NCBI RefSeq assembly: GCF_004745425.1
Contig: NZ_PGGK01000019.1
Span: 1-41,876 of the forward strand
Source of the DNA: Methanolobus halotolerans
GTDB taxonomy: Archaea; Halobacteriota; Methanosarcinia; Methanosarcinales; Methanosarcinaceae
Length of the DNA: 41,876 nucleotides
Direction of reading: 5' to 3'
Shown here piece after piece: positions 8,226 to 14,575 of the stretch; positions within the stretch are counted from its first letter, which is position 1, and every line of letters begins with the position of its first letter. Under the pieces are notes generated by a model. The model ran no database searches. It was given only the letters and a program-made list of their open reading frames with translations, and had not been told where the DNA came from. The translations under genes were made by a program, and so were the position numbers.

Positions 8226-8732
8226 ATGGATTTTATTGAAAAACTGAAGAGCTTTGATATCCCTACATGTCTCAGGGTGTGTGCAGGAACCGACGGCTCG
8301 GTGACCTTCCTGCTGGAGATAATGACCAAGCATACGACCGCGGTTGTGACGGAGTATCAGACTATAATCCCTGCTGATGAGATGATGGCAGAGATATTCG
8401 GCGTGGAGGTCGGCGCGGATATCAACGATCGCGTTGTCACGCTCATGGCCGGGGATACCCCTTACGTGTACGCCCGCTCCCTATCTTCTATAGATAAGAT
8501 GCCCGATTCTGTACGCTGTGATATGATGAAAGCCGATATCCCCATTGGGAGAATACTTCGTGATAACAGCATAGAAACACGCAGGGACTTCGAGGACATT
8601 GAGCTAAGTGATCACAAACCTGTTTTCGGCGCAGATATGGTTCTCTCCCGCTCATATCGCATAGTACACCATAATAGCGTCCTGATGTGGATCAATGAGA
8701 GATTCCCGGTGGATTCCCGGTGGGAGCTGTAA
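8226..8732 (+). CDS. DUF98 / chorismate lyase-like protein
   Basis: About 168 aa resembling the DUF98 group of chorismate pyruvate-lyase (UbiC-like) proteins. Supporting features are the central LEIMTKHTTAVVTEYQ segment, a D-x-x-V-x-L-M sheet, and the C-terminal F-G-A-D-M-V-L-S-R-S-Y-R-I-V motif where family members bind product. Chorismate lyases release 4-hydroxybenzoate and pyruvate from chorismate; the product used in methanogens is not settled. Start ATG 8226 is preferred to TTG 8217. A strong TATA-like AAATTTATATAAA directly follows the gene at 8731-8743 and probably serves tRNA-Thr. Confidence 0.65.
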   Translation: MDFIEKLKSFDIPTCLRVCAGTDGSVTFLLEIMTKHTTAVVTEYQTIIPADEMMAEIFGVEVGADINDRVVTLMAGDTPYVYARSLSSIDKMPDSVRCDMMKADIPIGRILRDNSIETRRDFEDIELSDHKPVFGADMVLSRSYRIVHHNSVLMWINERFPVDSRWEL

Positions 8733-8816
8733 ATTTATATAAACCCCTGCCTCCTGACCGAAACATTATTAATTGATTCCGCATATTATGTGCCAGCGCC
8801 CCAATATTGATTCTGT

Positions 8817-8888
8817 GCCTCGGTGGCTTAGGGGTATAGCGCGTCCTTGGTAAGGACGAGGTCGCGGGTTCAAATCCCGCCCGAGGCT
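8817..8888 (+). tRNA. tRNA-Thr (anticodon GGT)
   Basis: A complete 72-nt cloverleaf: acceptor GCCTCGG pairs with CCGAGGC, the anticodon stem CGTCC/GGACG encloses TTGGTAA with anticodon GGT, and the T-arm GCGGG/CCCGC encloses TTCAAAT. The discriminator base is T; CCA is not encoded. There is no intron. The 3' part from 8876 is duplicated at 20163-20180, marking this gene as the insertion site of the adjacent element; the tRNA itself remains intact. Confidence 0.96.
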
Positions 8889-8893
8889 TCTAA
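8876..8893 (+). repeat. attL core, 18 bp
   Basis: CCCGCCCGAGGCTTCTAA, covering the end of the T-arm, the acceptor 3' strand and 5 nt beyond the tRNA-Thr. Identical to 20163-20180 in the same orientation; the flanking bases differ on both sides. Confidence 0.93.
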
Positions 8894-8898
8894 ATTTT

Positions 8899-8912
8899 TG
8901 TTCAAAGCCTTT
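8899..8912 (+). repeat. Left arm-type inverted repeat
   Basis: TGTTCAAAGCCTTT, starting 5 nt inside attL. It is the exact reverse complement of AAAGGCTTTGAACA at 20137-20150 beside attR. In the circular form both would flank the core in inverted orientation, as expected for integrase or excisionase arm sites. Confidence 0.7.
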
Positions 8913-9053
8913 TTTAGATATTGCTTTTACATAATTTGTTTTTTGAAACAAAGTAAATTAATAAAACCTAATCCTTTCGAGTTTTCCTTTTAGTTATTTC
9001 TTTACCACATTACCAATTAATTTATTTTTGATGCAGTAAGCAATTTTAAGAGT

Positions 9054-9067
9054 TGTGCACGTGCACA
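9054..9067. promoter_or_regulatory. 14-bp perfect palindrome, possible operator
   Basis: TGTGCACGTGCACA is its own reverse complement and lies in AT-rich sequence about 140 bp before the nuclease operon. A dimeric regulator or a restriction/modification target site are both possible; nothing in the sequence decides between them. Confidence 0.4.
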
Positions 9068-9163
9068 TTATAGAGGTTAAACTTATTCTGAAACAATCTA
9101 CTAACAAGTATCATTAAAAATTTATAAAATAAAATAATAATTTTGAATATCTAAACCTCTTTT

Positions 9164-9180
9164 GGAAAAAACTTATAAAG
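9164..9180 (+). promoter_or_regulatory. BRE/TATA promoter of the nuclease operon
   Basis: GGAAAAAAC followed by TTATAAAG (9173-9180) is a good archaeal BRE plus box A. Transcription would begin about 25 nt downstream, near 9200-9206, almost at the start codon of the first gene, suggesting a leaderless or near-leaderless message. Confidence 0.5.
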
Positions 9181-9208
9181 GATTTATTCCTAACTTGCTA
9201 CAGATTTG

Positions 9209-9694
9209 ATGAATAGTTATTATGCAAAATGTATCCCAAAAACATTTGATTTATGCAAAGAAGAGTTTCCTGAAATTGTTACAGTGTATAGAAGCGGAGA
9301 TATTACAAGTGAACATAAATCAAAAATGGAAGCTTATGTTCCTGAAGGCAAAGCAGATGATATTCCAAGATCTTTTGTTCTTACGTTTTCTAAAAAATGC
9401 CGTATAAAGTATAGGGAAAATATATTTTATTATATCCCTTATAAACAAAGGCACATTGTTTTTAAGTATATAATTGAGACACCTGATCAACTTAGGTGGA
9501 TTATTCATCCAATTTCAAAAAGTGCGGACATCAGAAGAAAATATGCAGAATTAGGTCGGCAGCTTTCTATTTTAGAAAGTGAAAACATTGATGTTGCAGG
9601 TGTTATCATACTTACAAGCGAAAAAATTCTGAAACGTTTGCATACAATTGAATGGCCGCAAAATACTTTTTTTTCATATTACAAGGAGGATTGA
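9209..9694 (+). CDS. Unknown protein, first gene of nuclease operon
   Basis: I do not recognise this 161-aa protein. It is mixed alpha/beta and basic, with aromatic-rich segments (YRENIFYYIPYKQRHIVFKY) and a helical C-terminal half (SADIRRKYAELGRQLSILES), without membrane segments or a known catalytic motif. A TTG at 9206 directly before the chosen ATG 9209 could also start it. The ribosome-binding site of the next gene lies in its last codons and only 3 bp separate the two genes, so the proteins are probably made together and may form a complex with the downstream nuclease. Confidence 0.75.
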   Translation: MNSYYAKCIPKTFDLCKEEFPEIVTVYRSGDITSEHKSKMEAYVPEGKADDIPRSFVLTFSKKCRIKYRENIFYYIPYKQRHIVFKYIIETPDQLRWIIHPISKSADIRRKYAELGRQLSILESENIDVAGVIILTSEKILKRLHTIEWPQNTFFSYYKED

Positions 9695-9697
9695 AAA

Positions 9698-10993
9698 ATG
9701 GCAAATATAATTAATCGTGCAGAATATGGAAACCTTGGTTGTTTATGGGGCGTGTTCAAATCACGTTTTACAAGTTCAGGAGATGAAATTAAACCAATGG
9801 ATTTGAAATGTTCTCCTGAATACGGCATAAATCCTATAGATGTTTGCCCTGGGAGGCAGGAACTTCCCGAACATATTGCCAAACACTTAGGAAGAACTCA
9901 TTATTGTCCTTTTTTAAAAACAAGAACAGACGAAAGAATATGTCAATGGGTTCATGCAATTGGAGACAATGATTCGCAGAAATCAAAACCTGTAGGGCAA
10001 ACTTGCATAGCTATGAACATTTTCGGATTATGTGATTTAATTACACAATCAAATGGAATTCTAAAGAAGATAAAATGGACTGCAGAAGCTGAAGATATTT
10101 TGAATTTGTCTTGGGGCAGTTCAGAGTTGAATGAATATCTAACTAAAAAAATCTTAAGCTATGGTCCGGTTGTCAATTTGATACATAATCTCCATAAATC
10201 TACTTCTATGTTAATTAGAAATACAGATCTCTATCAAGTATTAAGCATTTTGCCAACAAATGAGCCCGTCGAAACAATTTGTCAAAATGGAACAATAACA
10301 AGAGTACAAACATGGGATGGGAATACTTCTAATGATGCAGTAACTAGATCTACTACAGCACTGTTGATGCTTTGTGCAAGCGCAAATTTAGTAAAACCAG
10401 TTGGTTATCCAACAGATTATGATCTTACGCCTTTTAGATATTCTAATTGGTTAACTGAAAGAGCTTTAGATAACAAAAAACATTTCCCAAGGAAATGGTC
10501 CATTAATAAATCACAAATAGAGCAAATTGTTTCTAATGGACTTGACTTATCAAATGGAATTACATATGAACATTTTATTCCAAAAGCAACGGATAGAAAC
10601 TTAGGCAACAGATGCCGTTGTTGTAAAGAAAATGTAATTAACAATGCCAGAATACAATTTGGGAATAAATCAAAAAACCGGAAACTTCTTTTAATTGAAG
10701 CTCTCCGAAAAGCAAATGAAACAAATACAATGATTTCACTCAGTAAACTAGCAGAAGTTTCTCTTCAAGATGAGCAATTTTATATTTCTAAAGATTCACA
10801 ATATGAGACAATTCTAAACATTGAGAGATTTAATGTTGCTTTGTATGGGTACATTAACACTCTTGAAAATGATTATCTTACTCCAACTATAAATGTTTTG
10901 TCGAATAATGCCATTTGTGCCCCATCATTTGTAAAATTAAGGATAGAAGAATTATTAAACAATGATGAAATATTTGTGGAGAGGCTATATTGA
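9698..10993 (+). CDS. Cys-rich protein of unknown function in nuclease operon
   Basis: No family recognised for this 431-aa protein. The N-terminal 110 residues carry seven cysteines (about 15, 38, 50, 70, 82, 103, 112), suggesting a metal or Fe-S site. A segment at about 216-236 (TRSTTALLMLCASANLVKP) looks like a winged-helix DNA-binding helix. Residues 291-309 (EHFIPK...CRCC) faintly recall the His-x-I-P and CxxC parts of HNH nucleases, but the usual upstream cysteine pair is missing, so I do not call it HNH. It is preceded by AAGGAGG and its TGA overlaps the TTG start of the next gene. It may supply target recognition for that nuclease. Confidence 0.75.
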   Translation: MANIINRAEYGNLGCLWGVFKSRFTSSGDEIKPMDLKCSPEYGINPIDVCPGRQELPEHIAKHLGRTHYCPFLKTRTDERICQWVHAIGDNDSQKSKPVGQTCIAMNIFGLCDLITQSNGILKKIKWTAEAEDILNLSWGSSELNEYLTKKILSYGPVVNLIHNLHKSTSMLIRNTDLYQVLSILPTNEPVETICQNGTITRVQTWDGNTSNDAVTRSTTALLMLCASANLVKPVGYPTDYDLTPFRYSNWLTERALDNKKHFPRKWSINKSQIEQIVSNGLDLSNGITYEHFIPKATDRNLGNRCRCCKENVINNARIQFGNKSKNRKLLLIEALRKANETNTMISLSKLAEVSLQDEQFYISKDSQYETILNIERFNVALYGYINTLENDYLTPTINVLSNNAICAPSFVKLRIEELLNNDEIFVERLY

Positions 10994-11940
10994 AAACTTT
11001 TTGCGAAAATAGTATTAGGATGCCATCTGGGGCCACATTAGACCATTTTTTGAAGGCAGTTAGTAATGAAACTACATTAAATAGAGAATTTATTGAAATA
11101 TGTACTCCCAATAGTCATGCATTAAAAGGAGCTAATATTGGTGATATTGACAATAAATTATGTTTTGGATGTTTAAATTGTATAGATGTTGAAGAAATAA
11201 ATTACCTGACCGTACAAGGATCCCCTTCTCAATTTAAAACCAATATAAGTCTACAGAATACTTGCAATAAGCTGTTTCAAGGAAAGTATACGCGGTTTGG
11301 ACCTGCAGCTGATAAATTAGCAAACCATTCTATGCAGAAAGAAACGGAAATTTCTAATCCATTAGGTACATTAATTATATGGAACTTATCTCGTGACCCT
11401 ACAAGGACATTTTTTTGCTCATCACCAAGCGGGGAACTCTCCATAAATACATCTAATCACTTGGATTCTCGCGAGGGTCATCTCGATATTACGATTTGTT
11501 CCCCACAAGATAAAATAGTATGTGTTTTAGAAGGTAAAGCTTCTGTTGCTGCAATGTTGAGAGATATTTCTCGTGACCAATGGGACAGGTATAAATCTCA
11601 GCTGGAAAAGGAATCTAAAGAAAACAACTATACTTTGATCTTTTCATACTTAGTTGGAGGAAATGAAATAGGCCTATATCCAGAAAATAGTGATGCTCCA
11701 CACAGTACGAGAAGACTTGAGTTATATAAGTATATAGAAGAAAAAAATTTAAGATTTATTTCCATTGAAGCATTAAGATCTTTAAGGGCTTACCAATTAT
11801 CTATTTCTAAAGAATGGAATTGGGAAACTTGGTTCCCAAAGTTATTCGCAGACAATAGATTTATAGGTTTACTTGCAGGTGGGATTGTAACCAAGGAAAA
11901 TGATGTTTATTCCTTGCGAAAAGCTCCTTGGTGTAAATAA
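10990..11940 (+). CDS. PD-(D/E)XK-type endonuclease candidate
   Basis: A 316-aa protein with a nuclease-like core: D166 in GHLDITIC, then strand VCVLEGKAS with E181-x-K183, followed by Q197-W-D-R-Y201, which matches the QxxxY helix seen in many RecB/Cas4-like and restriction nucleases. The N-terminal third has a cysteine cluster (C58, C61, C64) of possible structural role. The TTG start at 10990 overlaps the previous stop (TTGA), with no ATG nearby in the right place. Its 3' end is 7 bp from the end of the convergent methyltransferase genes. I infer it is the restriction enzyme of this locus; cleavage site unknown. Confidence 0.65.
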   Translation: MKTFCENSIRMPSGATLDHFLKAVSNETTLNREFIEICTPNSHALKGANIGDIDNKLCFGCLNCIDVEEINYLTVQGSPSQFKTNISLQNTCNKLFQGKYTRFGPAADKLANHSMQKETEISNPLGTLIIWNLSRDPTRTFFCSSPSGELSINTSNHLDSREGHLDITICSPQDKIVCVLEGKASVAAMLRDISRDQWDRYKSQLEKESKENNYTLIFSYLVGGNEIGLYPENSDAPHSTRRLELYKYIEEKNLRFISIEALRSLRAYQLSISKEWNWETWFPKLFADNRFIGLLAGGIVTKENDVYSLRKAPWCK

Positions 11941-11947
11941 TTTTAAA

Positions 11948-12766
11948 TCAAAAAGATTCAATATTTGTTTGAGCAAGCCTTTCTTTAGCAATTTGGATAT
12001 ATTCAGGATTTACTTCATACCCAACAGCATTCCTACCTAATTTTTTTGCTGCCACTGCCGTAGTACCACTACCTATAAAAGGATCTAATACTGTATCCCC
12101 AACAAAACTATATAGTTTAATAAGCCTTCGAGGTAATTCTTCTGGAAATGGAGCAGGGTGACCAATGAATTTTGCTTTTTCAGGTTGCATTTCCCAAATT
12201 GAATTTATAGCCCAATTTTGCCATTCTTCTGTTGTTATCTTTGATTTCTTTTTTAAGTCCTTATCAAACTTTCTTTTTCCTTTTTTTGCAAATACAACAA
12301 TCCATTCATAAGGCATTGTAGAAAATATATTTGGAGGATAGGGGTAGGAACCAAATGAACTAAATCTTGCAATTTTACGTTTATCCCATATATAAAGAGA
12401 ATGTAAATACATTTCCTCTGTCGAATTCATATAGTTTTCAATATCATTTATAACCGTTCTTGTTACTCGGCGATTAAAGTGTGTTTCTTTGCCAGAAAGA
12501 AATATTGGCATAATATTAATACAAATTTTACCATCTGGACATAAGGTTCTAATACACTCCTTCCATACTTTGTTAAGACTACTTATGTATTCATCATAGT
12601 TTTCTGGATTACCAAGTTGGTTTTCATGATTATCATTTTCATTATAATTTTTCAAATCATAATAAGGAGGACTAGTTATTATTAAATGAATAGATTCGTC
12701 TTCTATTTCTGACATTTTTCTTGAATCTGTACAAAATAGTTTAGTCTCTGTTTTAGTAGCTACCAT
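11948..12766 (-). CDS. DNA methyltransferase, beta-class, SPPY type
   Basis: A 272-aa site-specific DNA methyltransferase. The catalytic motif IV TSPPY is at residues 31-35 and the SAM-binding motif I DPFIGSGTT at 228-236, the beta-class order. SPPY (rather than DPPY) favours N4-cytosine methylation, though N6-adenine cannot be excluded. Its ATG lies within the last codons of the upstream methyltransferase gene (7-bp overlap), so the two are one transcript. It runs towards, and nearly touches, the nuclease gene, the usual layout of a restriction-modification locus. Confidence 0.88.
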   Translation of the reverse strand: MVATKTETKLFCTDSRKMSEIEDESIHLIITSPPYYDLKNYNENDNHENQLGNPENYDEYISSLNKVWKECIRTLCPDGKICINIMPIFLSGKETHFNRRVTRTVINDIENYMNSTEEMYLHSLYIWDKRKIARFSSFGSYPYPPNIFSTMPYEWIVVFAKKGKRKFDKDLKKKSKITTEEWQNWAINSIWEMQPEKAKFIGHPAPFPEELPRRLIKLYSFVGDTVLDPFIGSGTTAVAAKKLGRNAVGYEVNPEYIQIAKERLAQTNIESF

Positions 12767-13809
12767 TCTGACTTATCCCATACAACAATTTGTTCTTTTC
12801 TTGTAGTATTGTTAATTTTGTCCCATATTTTGCTTGCTGTACCAGTATACTCTCTTTCTAATATATATGATGGCTTTTCATCAATAATTTCTTCGAAAAA
12901 ATCCCCGCCATTGATAATCTTTTTTCCTCTTTTCTTGTTACCTACGACAAAAACAATAATAGCATCTGGAGCAGTTACTTTTTTAATTTCATCGAAACAA
13001 GATTTCATGTCTTTCTCGTAACTTTTATAATTTTGGATCAAATTCTTTTTTATGGTTAGATAATCATTTTCAAATATATTGTGAATTATCCTAGTATAGT
13101 TAGAGGTATAATCTAATGCATCAAAATAGGGTGGACTGGTATATACATAATTAACAGAACCCTTTTCAACATATTCACTAATTTTTCTTGTATCTCCTTG
13201 TATGACTAAAGAGCCATTTGAACTAATTGGAAAATTATGTTTTTTAAGTTTCATCTTGAATTTAGAATGAAAATCAATATTTTTTTTTTCATCTGATATT
13301 GAACCGATTTGAGTGGAACTCCATTTATAGTTATTACAGCCTCTAGCAGCTAAACAGATAGCACCTAAAAAGCAACCTTTTTCATAATCAGAAAAAACAT
13401 CATAGTGTTCCTTAAGATGCATTATTTGATTGGCTGTGTTATCATGGAAGTATTTAGAAGCATTTTCTGGCATTTGAATAAAGGAAGATAAATCAATTTT
13501 TTCGACAATGTTATTGATTTTTTCCAGAGATGAATCAATATCAACATGAGCTAATTTTGCTTTTGAGATTTGAGTGGCAATTGGATTATTATCTACACCT
13601 ATCACATTCATTCCATGCCTTTTGGCTTCGTATATGATAGTTCCTGAACCACAAAAAGGGTCCAATAATATACCCGTCTTAGGAAATTGTGAAATTAATT
13701 GTTTAGCATCAACTGCAGATATTTTTCCCCTATAAGGATAAATACCATGTATTGATTTAGGGTTAACGACATTATCCAATTTTTTGAAACTGAGTTTTTT
13801 GTAAGCCAT
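12760..13809 (-). CDS. DNA methyltransferase, motif I before SPPY
   Basis: A 349-aa DNA methyltransferase with motif I DPFCGSGT at residues 50-57 and motif IV TSPPY at 224-228, so the motif order is opposite to its downstream partner. The intervening region (about 130 residues) is long and may carry target recognition. The N-terminus has SIHGIYPYRGK, seen in related putative cytosine-N4 methylases. Two different methylases in one operon commonly protect the two strands of an asymmetric site; here that is inference. The start ATG 13809 is followed upstream by an AT-rich promoter region. Confidence 0.85.
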   Translation of the reverse strand: MAYKKLSFKKLDNVVNPKSIHGIYPYRGKISAVDAKQLISQFPKTGILLDPFCGSGTIIYEAKRHGMNVIGVDNNPIATQISKAKLAHVDIDSSLEKINNIVEKIDLSSFIQMPENASKYFHDNTANQIMHLKEHYDVFSDYEKGCFLGAICLAARGCNNYKWSSTQIGSISDEKKNIDFHSKFKMKLKKHNFPISSNGSLVIQGDTRKISEYVEKGSVNYVYTSPPYFDALDYTSNYTRIIHNIFENDYLTIKKNLIQNYKSYEKDMKSCFDEIKKVTAPDAIIVFVVGNKKRGKKIINGGDFFEEIIDEKPSYILEREYTGTASKIWDKINNTTRKEQIVVWDKSEW

Positions 13810-13989
13810 CGTGTTCGAATAATAACAAGTTTATTGTTATTTATTTTTATTGTATATACATTAGAAGCTAATTACTTCTGATTTTTGAAACCATACGTTA
13901 AGAATACATTTCATGTAAGTATGAAAATAATAAAATATTAGAGGAGTACAATTATGGGAGACACGTCAGAAGTATCTTAAAAACTAGTA

Positions 13990-14283
13990 TCATCTTTTAT
14001 AACAGGCTATTTTAGGGTATGATGCAAGCTCTTTCTTTACAAAATCAATGAGTTCCTCATCCATTTTTGCAGTTTCCATACGCTGTAGACATTCTTTTAA
14101 TTCACTTGCTGGAGGAATTACATTAATGCTTGAGATAGTATTAGGAAAATCATTTCTTGCTTTTTTAGCCTCTACAAGATAATCCTCATACCTCTCAAAT
14201 TGAGAAGAAAGAAAGATATTTCTTCCTCTACATTTTCCTTTTTCAAGTCGAGATAATCTTTTCTTAAGTGCTGCAATTGTCAT
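13990..14283 (-). CDS. Small element protein, unknown
   Basis: A 97-aa protein starting MTIAALKKRLSRLEKGK, a basic coiled-coil-like helix, followed by a mostly helical acidic body. Its ATG lies 20 bp inside the upstream gene, so it is translationally coupled to it. Paired small coiled-coil proteins like these two resemble small accessory or terminase-small-subunit-like proteins of archaeal elements, but I see no motif that proves it. Last gene of the leftward replication operon. Confidence 0.55.
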   Translation of the reverse strand: MTIAALKKRLSRLEKGKCRGRNIFLSSQFERYEDYLVEAKKARNDFPNTISSINVIPPASELKECLQRMETAKMDEELIDFVKKELASYPKIACYKR

Positions 14284-14551
14284 TCAATGTTACCTCCAGG
14301 TTTTCTAAACGTTTTTTTATATCATCTAACTCAGTATCCTTTAGAATGGAATTGTGAGCTTGTATGGCGCTTACAAGTACACGAAGGTATTGGAGTTTGA
14401 TTGAATCTCCTTCAGTAGGCCTGAAACGCTTAGATTTTATCCTAGACAATATTTCTTTAATCATCTTACTAGAAACATCAAGCAAATGTTGTCGGGATAA
14501 GATTTCTGACGGATTTTTATTGATATTGCTTGTGATATTGGCATTTGACAT
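14264..14551 (-). CDS. Small helical element protein, unknown
   Basis: A 95-aa, almost entirely helical protein. The C-terminal half (SKRFRPTEGDSIKLQYLRVL and onward to ILKDTELDDIKKRLENLEV) has the look of a DNA-binding helix pair followed by a coiled coil, reminiscent of small terminase or partition adaptor proteins; this is a resemblance only. No large terminase is present in the element. It follows the prim-pol gene after about 24 bp. Confidence 0.55.
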   Translation of the reverse strand: MSNANITSNINKNPSEILSRQHLLDVSSKMIKEILSRIKSKRFRPTEGDSIKLQYLRVLVSAIQAHNSILKDTELDDIKKRLENLEVTLNDNCST

Positions 14552-14575
14552 ATTTAAGTCTCCGGCGTTTATCAG

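Noticed and set aside
10561-10626. HNH nuclease domain in the 431-aa protein
   Set aside because: EHFIP and CRCC are present but the first cysteine pair and the conserved Asn/His spacing are not, so the claim is kept only as a weak resemblance.
13954-13980. Eight-codon frame (MGDTSEVS) behind a perfect GAGGAG
   Set aside because: Too short to support as a gene; it may be the remains of a truncated gene or a leader, and nothing coding follows in phase.
14264-14551. Calling this helical protein a terminase small subunit
   Set aside because: Only a loose resemblance in size and coiled-coil pattern; no large terminase, portal or capsid gene exists in the element.
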